Shown here: positions 1 through 10,608 of the stretch, one piece after another
Numbering within the stretch: position 1 is the first letter of the stretch
Layout: each line of letters begins with the position of its first letter
Assembly: GCF_022539665.2 (NCBI RefSeq)
Contig: NC_081339.1
Span: 62,001-126,000, forward strand
DNA from: Daphnia carinata
Lineage: Eukaryota > Arthropoda > Branchiopoda > Diplostraca > Daphniidae
Direction of reading: 5' to 3'
Length of the DNA stretch: 64,000 bases
The notes under the pieces: model-generated
What the model was told of the DNA's origin: nothing
The model's input: only the letters and a program-made list of their open reading frames with translations
The model's database searches: none
Translations under genes and position numbers: made by a program

Positions 1-1
1 C

Positions 2-2011
2 AATCATCGAAGACAGTTGGACCCTGAACAGACAAGAGTTGCATTAATAGCCCTACTAGAGCTCCACCCATACCTAGCTACCCCCGCCCAAGTGTTCGAT
101 TTCCTAGACCTGCGGACAGGGTATACACCCATTCGACCAGGGTCGTACGACAGCAACAGCCTCTCCACGGACTCAGGGAACGACGTCCCCCCACCCCCCA
201 TCAGGACGAGCCCGCAACAACCTCCCAACGTAGCCGAAGGGAAATTGGTCGACATTTCGGAAGCCGACTCCCCCGGAACCGACTCCCAAGGAACGTTGTA
301 CCACAACATCGAACCGCTAACGCGCGGACAAGCGAGTCACATAACGAAACCAATCGCCTCTAACCTCGTAGGAGAAAATACCGTTCCCCCACGTCCACAA
401 GCACCCCCTATTTTATCCCCCATTATGCAACATCACCACGCCCTACACCCAACCCCCGTTAACGCCCTGTCCGACCCTTCATCGGTAAAGACGCCGTCCA
501 ACCGGAAGGTATCATTTACACCGATATTACCCACGTACAGCCCTACAATGGACTCACGGTCGACGGAACTCCAGGAAAATTTGGTGGATACGTGTGAGAA
601 GGAGTTGACCCGACTTCTGGAAGCAGGCGTCGAAATCCACACTGCGGTCAACACCGCTTTATCCAGAACCCGAATAACACAAGGAAATTGCACCGCATCA
701 GAGCAATCAACAACGAGCGGGCATCTGAAACCACCCGGAGTCACATCCCTATCGGTACCACAGCCGATACACAGTGCCCTCTCCACTCAAGCCATACATA
801 ACATCAGCACTAACCCCACGAACGTACCTCCCCCAGGTTATTGTATCGTCAACTCCTCTGAACGCCCCACCGGCGACAGACGGGCCATCACACCAGCACT
901 GGAGAGGCGTTCAAGAACCTTCGACGTACGCACTGAACAGCAACCACCAGTCGTCAATCGCGCCCAGCCTAACCATCGAAGATAAAATTAGGTTAGCCCA
1001 GCAAGAGCAGGCCATGCAGGCGTTCAGTTCGGTAACAATCTATTGCGACAGGCAAAGGTCCGGTCGTTTCGACGATTGGGTGGCTCACCTCGAGGCCACC
1101 CTTGACTTGGGTAATTTTGAAGAGGCGAGGAAACTCCGCCTCATGCGGTCTACGGAGAAGCCGCCGAAGAATTTGATAATTTCAAACTGGACAACCCCAT
1201 TCGTTCTCAGGAGTACGCAGCCGTTAAAGAAAGACTTCTTAAACTCCTTCACTCGACCCAGACAAGGTCGCAAAGGAGTGTAGAGTTTCACAATATGAGG
1301 CGAGAAACCGAAGAAAACATGCGACGTTACGTCAACCGTATACGGAAAGCGTTCTACAAGGCTTATCCTATGGAAGGTGCCCTCGACGCCGCCACTGCAG
1401 CATCACGAGAGCAAATGATGATGGACAGGTTCATCGAAGGTCTCCAATACGACCTCCAACCCAGGCTGAAACACAAGCAGTTTCATTCTTTCGAAACATT
1501 AATCGATAAAGCAGAGTTATCAGCAATGGCGATTGCAGAAGGCCAAGCGAGGGTACGCATCCAGGCTGCGTATGCGTCCCCTAACATTCCAAGCAACCGT
1601 AACACCGAGCTGGCAGGAGTATTGGAGGCTCTAGAAAAGCTTAACACGAAAATTGAAAGAAACGCCTCCGACCAGAATCTAGAGTTACAGCATCGATTGA
1701 GCAATTTGCAACGCCAGTTGACACAACAACAACAAACAGCCAAATCACGAGACCCCATCGCATCGCAGCCCGAAGCTTTCAGGAGGACAGCGGTGTTGTG
1801 TGAGTTTCACAACACGTACGGAGGCCATACAACGGAGAATTGCATCGCCAGATACCTACAGCGAAACGACAAATGCAGCCGTTGCAACGAAATTGGGCAT
1901 CGCCACAGCTTCTGCCCCATGATCAAAAACCCTCCACCCCCACCACCATCGCATACGGCAGAAGCGCCCTCAGCTCGACCGGGCATTCTGCGGTCAAAGG
2001 CGGAAAACTAG
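2..2011 (+). pseudogene. gag: gag of element D, frame-interrupted and 5'-truncated
   Basis: This region encodes the Gag polyprotein that packages the element RNA. An open frame runs in from the window edge to 985 and is Pro/Thr/Ser-rich. The capsid-like part is open in another frame from about 960 to about 1148, then the first frame resumes and runs to the stop at 2011. Near the C-terminus there are two zinc-knuckle-like motifs: a Cys/His variant (around 1800-1845) and a canonical CX2CX4HX4C (CSRCNEIGHRHSFC, around 1870-1915). Pol begins in the -1 frame relative to the end of gag, as is usual for gypsy. The two internal shifts are opposite and cancel, which suggests two separate indels rather than programmed shifting. 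A protein identity search would place the shift sites better. Confidence 0.8.
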
Positions 2012-5000
2012 ACGCCACCGATCAGCATGTTGGGCCCCTCGGTGGATACCCTAAGCCCCAAAAATTCGTCAAGTCAGTATCCGACACCCCAGCCACCCCA
2101 AGACTTAATCTGAACGTAGGAGACTGCTCATTCCGAGCACTAGTGGATAGCGGAGCAGGAAAGAGTCTCGTCAGCAGTACACTCTTCAACCAACTCCTGA
2201 AGCAAGGAACCGATCTGGAACATTCAAAGGAGGTAGCCGTCGACCTCTTTGACATAAACAACAGGCCCCTGATCTGCCAGGGAACAGTAGTGTTAAACCT
2301 TCTCGTCGAGGACGAGAGGCCCCGTGAACCCTTCCAGCAAGAGTTCATCGTCGTTCAAGGAATTATGGAAGATTGCGTTCTAGGTTTAGACGCTCTTTAC
2401 AAACATAAGTTCATAATCGACGGTCGTGAAAGGCGCGTCTACCGTGTGAAGGAGTCTGATCAACTCCAGACCGAAGACCAACCGACCATGATGGCGGCTC
2501 ATCGAATAAAAGTACCTCCATCATCCGCATGCGTGGTGGAGAGCGAGAATAGTGACTTCAAGCGATCTCTCGACAATGCCTGTTTCTTCGTCAAAGACTT
2601 CCGTCTACCCCCCGGACTCCGATTGGATCCCTTGGTCTCGACACCGTTGCAGAATGGATTGTTTCGCGTCGTGTTAATCAACGAGACCAACTGCACCATC
2701 AACCTGCCTCGCTACACCACCCTAGGGCACGTGACCGTCAAACCACGTACCTACGTGGCTTCTTGCTCCACCGAATCCCCCATTTTCCTCCCTGCCGTTC
2801 TCGAAGCCGCCCTTCCAGATGTCGACGAAGACGTCAAGAACAGTTTGCGCAACCTGCTCTTGACGAATCAGCACATCTTCACCTTCAAAACCAGCGATTT
2901 AGGCAACACAGGGTTAGTAAAACATGTGATCGACACACAAGGCCAGGGACCCATTCGCCAGAGGCCTTACCGGGCATCACCCCGTCAAAAGGAAGTTTCG
3001 AAGAAGATCATCGAAGAGTTACTGGAGAACGACATCATACGACCGTCACTCTCTCCTTGGGCCGCTCCAATTGTACTTGTAAAAAAAAAAAAAAAGACAG
3101 GGGATGACCGACTATGCATAGACTACCGAAAACTGAATGCGGTTACGAAGAAAGACTCCTTCCCCTTACCTAGAATCGACGACGTACTAGACTTGCTACA
3201 CGGCCAGAAATGCTTTTCCACCCTGGATTTAGCCTCCGGCTACTGGCAGATAGAGATGGAAGAAGCGTCATAGGAGAAGACCGCCTTCATCGTGGAGAAC
3301 AACCTGTACGAGTGGAACCGCCTCGCGTTCGGCCTTACCAATGCCCCAGGAACATTTCAAAGGCTAATGAACTTCGTTCTGCAGGAAGAGATCGGGAAGA
3401 CCTGCCTTGTCTATCTAGACGACATCATCGTGTTTTCGAAATCCCACGAAGAACACATGGAGAACTTAAGCAAGATTTTCGCACTACTGGAAAAAGCCAA
3501 CCTCAGGGTAAAACTGTCAAAGTGCAAATTCCTGGCTAATTCAGTGCAAGACTTGGGCCACGTCATTTCAGCGAACGGGGTAGCACCAGATCCAGCCAAA
3601 GTAGAAGTACTAGCTACTTACCGTAGACCCCAAACCGTAAAGGAATTGCAGTCCTTCTTAGGGCTGGCCTCCTATTATCGCCGGTTCATCAAAGGATTCT
3701 CCACTATAGCCCATCCACTACTATCGCAGACAAAAGCAAGACCGCAAGACAAGATAGTGTGGGGTACAGAAGAAGAAAAGGCCTTCGAGTTCCTCAAGAA
3801 CTGTCTGACGTCGGAGCCAATCCTGGCTTACCCAGATTTTACGAAGGAGTTCCTTATATACACCGATGCCAGCGACTACGGGCTAGGTGCCGTCCTGTCC
3901 CAATTACATGAAGGGAAGGATCAGCCAATCGCTTATGCAAGTCGGCACCTGAACAAGGCCGAAGTGAACTACTCAACCATCGAAAAGGAAGCTGCGACAG
4001 TAATTTTTGGGATAAAACGCTTCCGCCACTATCTTCAAGATGAGCCGTTCGTCATCATCAGCGACCACCGACCATTACAATGGTTACAAACCTTCAAAGA
4101 CGAAACCGGCCGACTCGGAAGATGGGCCATAATGTTGGTTAACCTCCAGTACTCGATCAAGTATCGTCCTGGTAGAGTACACGAGAACGCTGACTTCTTA
4201 TCGCGGATCCCCGTCAACGCGGTTCAAACCTTCCCGAAAACAGACGACGCCATGCTGATCGAGCAACAAAAGGACGCCCTCTGCAACGACATCAAGAACT
4301 ACCTAGAAGACGGGGCCCTCAGTGAAGAAAACAACACTCAGATCTGGGTGAAAGAAATCGACCTATACTCGATCTCCAGCGGCGTGCTGTTCCGCCGGAA
4401 CGAACCAACATCCAAAAAGAGGCGACCCTTCGCCCAACAACAAGTGGTAGTCCCCTTAAGCTTAAGGAAACCTCTACTACAAGAGTACCACGACTCCCCA
4501 ATCTCGGGCCACTTAGCCTACCAAAGGACCGTCCTACGGCTGCGGGATAAGTATTACTGGCCGACGATGCTCTCTGACGTCAAAGAGTATTGTCTGACTT
4601 GTGAATCCTGCGCCCTACAACGACGATCCAGTCTACGAGCCTTCCTGAACCCGCTAGACCTTGCGTCGAGACCATTCGAGGTACTGGGAATGGATTTCCT
4701 AGGGCCCATCCAGCCTCACTCTCTGCAAGGGAACAACCACATCCTCGTCATCACCGACTATTTCACAAAATGGGTGGAAGTCATCCCTCTACCAGACCAA
4801 ACTGCCCTGACAACGAGTAAGGCCCTGATGGACAAAATCATTTTATACCACGGCCCCCCAAGAGCAATTATAACCGACCGAGGATCAAACTTCACCTCCG
4901 AACTCTTCTCGTCGTTGTGTAACAAACTACAGGTCAAGCATCTGAAAACAACCGCTTACCACCCCCAGACTAACGGCCTCACGGAGAGGTTCAACAGAAC

Positions 5001-5841
5001 GGTCGTAGAAATGTTACGGAAGTACATGGACCAAGCATTCCCGAAGTGGGAAGAAATGTTAGGGCCAGTGGCATTCGCCTACAGAAACTCCGTACACTCC
5101 TCCACCTTAGAGACACCATATTTTCTAAATCATGGTCGCGACCCTACGATGCCCATCGACCAATTCTTACCGGCTCCAACAACAAGCATCATCACGCCCT
5201 CCGATTACAAGAGCCAAACCATGCAACACCTGCATGAAGCCTTCCTCTTGGTTAAGGATAATCTAGCCCAAGCCAGAGAGCAACAGCGAGCCCAGTACGA
5301 TAAACGTGCTAGGGAATATGACTTCAAAGTAGGAGATAAAGTCCTCCTCGACGTTAGGACACCGATGGCCGGCACCAGTAAGAAGCTTATTCCACGATTC
5401 GCTGGACCATACCGGGTTATCAAGGTGAACAGTAACCAGACCGTGGAAATCCAAGAGTGCCCGGGTAAACAGACGCAGCGAGTCCACGTGAACCGCATCA
5501 AGCCGCTGTACGAGTCCATGATCTGGAAGGAAGAGCCGACCGTCGACCACGCAGACCCCCGAAAACAGACCCCGGCCGCTAACCTCCCCGGCGAGTTGGA
5601 ACTTCCAGTCCCAGCTAACGAAGAGCACACCGACCTCGACGAGACAGACCTCATCGACTTCCACGGATGGTCCCAGCCGATAGAAGGAGCCAGAGGAGAA
5701 ATCTCAGTCCATGAGATAGCACCAGCGTCGACAACCCTAGACCCTCTCCTCCCACTCACTCCCGCTATACCTCTCTTACCCGAACGCCACTCCGGACTCC
5801 GACCCCGAAACGTCCTTAGACCCCCACCTAACTTTGAATAA
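1990..5841 (+). pseudogene. pol: pol of element D (protease, RT, RNase H, integrase), one in-frame stop
   Basis: The domains run in gypsy order. The aspartic protease has a DSGAG site (around 2150). Reverse transcriptase has the YLDD motif (around 3410). RNase H has TDASDYG (around 3862). Integrase has an HHCC zinc finger (around 4490-4620) and a core whose acidic residues lie in GMDFLGPI, TDRGSNF and the downstream NGLTERFNR block. A GPY/F-like module follows (around 5395). A single TAG at 3271-3273 interrupts the RT fingers/palm; both sides stay in the same frame. A run of 15 A at 3081-3095 encodes a Lys stretch and keeps frame. Apart from the stop, the sequence is well preserved over 1,270 codons, so decay looks recent. 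The frame opens further upstream (from about 1840), overlapping gag. Confidence 0.92.
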
Positions 5842-5978
5842 TAGAAATTACGGTAGAATTAGAGTAGGAAACGTAACCCCCAATTTCGTGTATACCAGTG
5901 TACCCCCATTATTTCATTATCCTTTTGATTAAGTAGTGTAGAAATTCTTTTTATATTTCGCGTTCTCAAACCCCTGTC

Positions 5979-7898
5979 ATGTCTTGTACCCCTAGATTTT
6001 TTGTGATGACCCTATTCGCCTTTTCGTCCCTTGTCCCCGCGGCTGCTTTCAACGTCAGCGTGTGCGATTGCGACAACGCAGTGAACCTAGGCTTCCTGAA
6101 AATGGAAGAAGACGAGTGTGCGTATGAAGTGTCGCCCACCCCGCCAACGCCGGTGGCTTATGCTATCTACTCCTCGCTTCCAGAAGTCAAACGGTTCGCT
6201 GGACACATATGCAGCATGTGGGAAGTGACCACAAAGGTTTACAAAGACTTCCTGCAGTGGAACCAAGTGTCACACAGCCGCAAGCCCATCGAAGTAGACG
6301 CAACAACATGCCGACGGATGAGAGACTCGCGACAGTGCAGGGGAAAAGCCATGGACATCGTCGGCCCAAACGCTTTTGCCCTGGAAGGTTACCCGTTCGT
6401 AGAGACGAGTTGGTTACAGACCACTGCAGAAAAAATGGCTAACTGCCGTCTCGAAGAAGTAACCCTACAAGCGGAGTGCCCAAACTGCACTATCAGTTCC
6501 CCACTCGGAGATGCTCCTGGAGCAGCCAGCGGCTCCCTCCAGCACAACCTAGTAACCCTCGTATGGGAAGACTCTTGGAAAGAAGCGAAACAATGCGAAC
6601 TAAAGATGATAGGGCACGGACTCGGCGTTAAATACACGACGGATAACGACACCATTTTCCGCGTACGTGACCCAGCAAAACAACTAGACTTCATATACTC
6701 AATGGAGAACAGCTCCGCCTGCGATAACCAGACCCAGTTTACGCTTCACCCTGTCCTGGGCATGGACAAAGTCGTCATCGCAGTACGAGAGAGCCCCAAG
6801 ATGGAAGAAAAGACCGAAATAATAGCCAACCAGTCGGGCGAGGCGGTACCGTCATTAGCGCAGGCAGAGATCGAGTATGCAAGCCACACCCAATGTATTA
6901 GAGACTTCGCGATGGAAATCTCCAATCATCTAGCTCAAGAAATACGTAATATGCAATGCGAAAGCCGCAGGGCGGCCTATCATGCCGCCACGACAACAGC
7001 CCAATACGACAGCTGGCTAGCAGCCACACATCTGGATCTCCCACTCTGCACCAAACTGGTAACAATAGGAACCTCTGTGTCCGTGCTACAGTGCTTCCCG
7101 CAAAACGTCACCTTCGAAACTGTCTTCACGCCTTGCGGCGCCCAACCTAAGGCCGGGAACAGTACGATCAGCATAGAAGGATGGGAGCTCACGAAGTACT
7201 CCGAGTGCTACTGGCACGCGAACTTTGTCAACTTTAACGGCAAGGCCCACGCTTTCAGGAATAACACTTGGACGCCAGAGAATCCCAGCTTGGCCATGCA
7301 CGGCCGACGCCTAATCGACGCAACACCACTAGAAATTGACAATTCCCTAGGCATGATAATACAGTTACACCCCACCATAACATCGCACCCACTGAGCACC
7401 TCCAAAATCATGGCCGACATCTTGGCATACATCCAGCTCGGATACGTCACCGAAATGTCGGGAAAACGACATACAGACACCATACTCATCCACCCAAGCC
7501 AAGCAGGGGACATCTCCTTCATGGCAAGACTCGGATCCTGGCTCCGGAGCTTCGGAATTCTATCAGGAGTAGGAATGGCAATTGCCTTAGCCTTCCGGTT
7601 TTGTGGATTGGGTTCGCTCCTAGGACTCTACATCCCATGCTGTAGGTATTTCAACCCCTGCAGCTGGTTAACACCGCCACAACCCATTCATCGAGACATT
7701 GAGATGGGACTCCCAGCTGCTTCCGCACCACCACCGAGCGCCCCGGTGACCATCGTCAACCTGCCTCCTACATCGTCGACGGGACCGAATGGCGCACCAA
7801 GACCCACATCAAATCAACAATACTTCGCACAACCATCCGTATACCCCCTTCGCCTTGCACAACGAAGAGAAGCAGCCGCCCTCCTGTCCAGCCCCTAA
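5979..7898 (+). CDS. env: Envelope glycoprotein of element D, 639 aa, intact
   Basis: This is a type I membrane glycoprotein, presumably for membrane fusion. Residues 1-24 look like a signal peptide ending in a hydrophobic stretch and Ala-rich cleavage zone, followed by a CDC motif near residue 29. The ectodomain has many cysteines and around nine N-glycosylation sequons. A hydrophobic membrane segment lies at about residues 525-555, followed by a Pro-rich cytoplasmic tail of about 84 residues. It starts 138 nt after pol. Its cysteine spacing and several blocks are shared with env of element B, which confirms the family. Its overall look recalls the chuvirus-type (class III, gB-like) glycoproteins captured by some arthropod retroelements; that placement comes from memory of the family and is not tested. 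No clear furin site was seen. Confidence 0.85.
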   Translation: MSCTPRFFVMTLFAFSSLVPAAAFNVSVCDCDNAVNLGFLKMEEDECAYEVSPTPPTPVAYAIYSSLPEVKRFAGHICSMWEVTTKVYKDFLQWNQVSHSRKPIEVDATTCRRMRDSRQCRGKAMDIVGPNAFALEGYPFVETSWLQTTAEKMANCRLEEVTLQAECPNCTISSPLGDAPGAASGSLQHNLVTLVWEDSWKEAKQCELKMIGHGLGVKYTTDNDTIFRVRDPAKQLDFIYSMENSSACDNQTQFTLHPVLGMDKVVIAVRESPKMEEKTEIIANQSGEAVPSLAQAEIEYASHTQCIRDFAMEISNHLAQEIRNMQCESRRAAYHAATTTAQYDSWLAATHLDLPLCTKLVTIGTSVSVLQCFPQNVTFETVFTPCGAQPKAGNSTISIEGWELTKYSECYWHANFVNFNGKAHAFRNNTWTPENPSLAMHGRRLIDATPLEIDNSLGMIIQLHPTITSHPLSTSKIMADILAYIQLGYVTEMSGKRHTDTILIHPSQAGDISFMARLGSWLRSFGILSGVGMAIALAFRFCGLGSLLGLYIPCCRYFNPCSWLTPPQPIHRDIEMGLPAASAPPPSAPVTIVNLPPTSSTGPNGAPRPTSNQQYFAQPSVYPLRLAQRREAAALLSSP

Positions 7899-8063
7899 AA
7901 TTAGCCAATGTCATGTCAATGTCAATATCATGTTAGCATCGTAGGCCCTTAAGGCAATAGCACTAGTTGATCGTAAACCCGACTTAATACCGTAGAATGA
8001 CTTAATGCCTCCCCGATGCCATGTCTCCAACCCCCTCCGCCAACATACTGTAACCCTACCTAA

Positions 8064-8750
8064 CTCTACCTTAGAACCCCAACCTCGTCGGCCATATCCT
8101 CGGACCCAAGAAACCACAGCAGGGACGATCACGCCGCCTGGTGGGTCACTGACGAAGACATCCTCTACTGCGCCGATTATCCTTCCAACGACAACGACAC
8201 GCAGCACGCCACGACTCACTACGAAGACGAAGAAGAAATCCTCTACTGCGCGGATTACCCCCCTGACGACGAGGTCATGTACGATACCGACACCACGGAC
8301 GACACGGACGAGGACTCACTATCCCTGGAAGACGTATCTTGGGAGGAAAACTCTTTCTCCTCAGGTACGTCGACCGTAATTTTACACCTGGCCGAAGGCG
8401 CAGCCGTCAACCGCCAGAGATCGCCGTATAGCCTGACGCCAACCAGTGATGTAGAAGAAAGAGGCCTGGATGCCGCGGCGTTAAACGACAGCGTCGCTAG
8501 GGAGCGTGGCGAAAAACATAATGTCAGCGTCGTCAGCAGCCATTATTCTCTGGACTCCGACGAAGAGGACTTCGCAGCGGCACGGTACGTCGAGCGCCAA
8601 TACCGGGTTCCCTCCCAAAGAAAGGACGAGGACGGCTGGGCAGCTACCAGTTGGAAGGATTTAGGAAACAATCCGTGGAGTGACATGGATGGACCGGGAC
8701 CACGAGCTTCCACGCCCATGAGCGGTGACGAACAATGGAACCGACCCTAG
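8064..8750 (+). CDS. Extra acidic ORF after env in element D (likely spliced accessory protein)
   Basis: An open frame of 229 codons runs from just after a TAA at 8061 to a TAG ending at 8750. The first ATG is only at 8277. The frame before that ATG also looks coding: it contains two copies of an ILYCADYP motif (around 8160-8185 and 8238-8262), each preceded by acidic residues, and the repeat is conserved more in protein than in DNA. A strong 3' splice site lies at the start of the frame: branch-like CTAAC at 8060, a pyrimidine stretch and AG at 8073-8074. This suggests the protein is made from a spliced RNA that joins an upstream leader to 8075. The product is rich in Asp, Glu and Ser. I do not recognise it. 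It could be a regulatory accessory protein of the element, but the function is unknown. Confidence 0.55.
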   Translation, partial: LYLRTPTSSAISSDPRNHSRDDHAAWWVTDEDILYCADYPSNDNDTQHATTHYEDEEEILYCADYPPDDEVMYDTDTTDDTDEDSLSLEDVSWEENSFSSGTSTVILHLAEGAAVNRQRSPYSLTPTSDVEERGLDAAALNDSVARERGEKHNVSVVSSHYSLDSDEEDFAAARYVERQYRVPSQRKDEDGWAATSWKDLGNNPWSDMDGPGPRASTPMSGDEQWNRP

Positions 8751-8811
8751 GTGACAGGCGACGACTAAGCGGGATCGATCGCGGGACGCAATCTTCCGAG
8801 GAGGGGAGTCA

Positions 8812-9449
8812 TGTAAGGACTCCCGATAAACTTTAAAGTTAAATAAGTTAGTTAGATTATGTGTTCTATTGCTCATGTTGCGGTTGCCCCCCCCCACTTG
8901 ACTCTTTCGCCTCTTGTTTCGTTTTTATTACCCTTTCTTCGCATAACGTGGGGTCAACGACAAGACATAAATCACTCGACCTCGCGTTTCGCGTAACATT
9001 CTGGCTCTGTTGCGATGACCCCACGCAAACTTAGCGTTCCCACGCCAAGTTGGTGTCATCAAGCCCAAGTGTGGTATAAAACCCACGCCTGAGATGTGCC
9101 TCGAGAGCGTCTTCTTGTAACCTTTACTCGCGTTAGTCGTGCTGTAGTGTTTCTCTGCGTAGCATTCAGTTTCGTATCTAAGTGTTCGTGTATCTTTCAA
9201 CGTTACGCCGAAATAAACTTGATTCAACACTCCACAACTGTCCTACTCTCCTGGTCATATCCTCAACATCCCAAGCCGAGACGCCGCTTCCCGTTCTGCC
9301 GTGACCGCCACCAGCTCTCTCCGACGCCTCAACCCTTCGGTAACCATGGATCCGATGTAAGTATCATCACACTCCCACCCTTCTCACTCTCCTATCGTTG
9401 TTCTCTTCATATCCGTGCAGTCGACGTGACTGGCTGACGGATCCTAACA
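8812..9449 (+). repeat. Proposed 3' LTR of element D
   Basis: The LTR begins after the polypurine tract with TGTAAGG and is proposed to end at CCTAACA. It contains a TATA box (GGTATAAAAC, around 9072) and an AATAAA signal at about 9210, placed as expected for U3-R. Without the 5' LTR in the window, the end remains an estimate. Confidence 0.6.
9071..9080 (+). promoter_or_regulatory. TATA box of element D LTR promoter
   Basis: GTATAAAACC lies about 260 bp into the proposed LTR and about 130 bp before an AATAAA, consistent with a U3 promoter followed by R. Confidence 0.55.
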
Positions 9450-10608
9450 AATATAACTGTGTACCACGCACAATGACCAGAATATTAGATTAAGATATTA
9501 ACCTGACCGTTGTCAGTATTGTTTTTATTATTGTGTGTGTCGTAATCACCCAGTTGCGTCAGACGTGACTGGGTCTCGATTATTGCACTATTCATTTGTG
9601 TATCTGTAAGAAAAAAAATAGGAAATCACCACGTTCAAAAAACCAAAACAAATCACAAGATATTATTTCCTTTTTTCCTATTGACCAGTTTTGGTCAAGT
9701 AGCCCAAGGCAAAATCGACAGGCGGCAATAATGGACGACTTAAGGGACGTGAATTCGAAACGGTATATAGCCATTAAACTCTGAATTTCCATGGAAAGAC
9801 AATGATATAAAATTGATCTGATTCATCAAAACAATGCTTAATAATTACGACAAGTAGCCGAACGTGAGACCTTTTGAGTCCAAATTCAGACATATATGAA
9901 CAACTATGGCAGCTTTTAGGGTTTTTTTTCTATTACTTTAATACCCCAGATAATTTTACTCATCGGAAATGATGGGGACTAGACAGGGCTATAACATCCT
10001 AAAAAATGAAAAATTTATTTAAATAATAAAAGCGAGTAAATGGCAAAATTTTCAATTTATTTAATGAAAAATTTCAGCATATTATTAAATACAAAATTTC
10101 ACTAAAGGAAAACAAATTTTCAACGCATTTTCTGGAGCTTTAGAAAAACCTACGATTGAAGGATAAAACATAAAATAATAACTCAAAAAAACTTTCAAAT
10201 CATTTTTTTGCTTAAGCAAAAAGCTTTCAAGAACCTATATGGAACCCGTGCGCAATTTGCAGATATGAAATTTTTTTTTTCTGATCCTATAGTCGCCAGT
10301 TTAAATTTTTCGGGTTAAATCATTTATGTTTGCAGAGCTTGAGTCAATGTGGTTAGTTTGCGTACAACATTAAGAACTCTTAATGAGTTTTCACTTAAAA
10401 CAACCGCAAATAAAATAAAGAAATTAAGCGCACAGAGGGAACAACGCGTATTTTAGCAAATAAAATTTCTTTGGAGTTGATGTACCTATTCCTTAAATAA
10501 GCACACAGTGTTCTCATGAATGAAATAGAGTTTTTGAAATTTTTATTCCGTTATTCATTTTTGTTTAATTTTACAATTGCGCTATTGATGAAACATAACA
10601 CAGTAAAA
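9450..10608. other. Intergenic, AT-rich, no gene seen
   Basis: Between element D and the KDZ-like gene the sequence is AT-rich with homopolymer runs and short spurious ORFs. I see no conserved coding signal here. It should hold the 3' UTR of the minus-strand gene next to it. Confidence 0.5.

Larger units (their letters stand above)
1..9449 (+). mobile_element. Env-bearing Ty3/gypsy retroelement D (5' end outside window)
   Basis: The order gag, protease-RT-RNase H-integrase, env, extra ORF, LTR is that of an errantivirus-like Ty3/gypsy element on the + strand. The 5' LTR and the start of gag lie before the window. A purine-rich tract (GAGGAGGGGAGT) sits just before the proposed 3' LTR start at 8812. 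The gag is broken by shifts of frame and pol by one stop, so this copy is not autonomous, but env and the ORF after it are open. The right boundary at 9449 rests on LTR-end symmetry (TGTAAGG at the start, CCTAACA at the end) and was not checked against a second LTR. Confidence 0.9.

Noticed and set aside
774-1283. Programmed frameshift inside gag of element D
   Set aside because: The frame changes twice in opposite directions and returns to the first frame, which fits two compensating indels better than a programmed event.
5205-5759. 184-aa minus-strand ORF in element D
   Set aside because: Antisense shadow of the integrase C-terminus.
9596-9784. Small ORFs on both strands after the LTR of D
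   Set aside because: Mutual antisense shadows in AT-rich sequence without coding signs.
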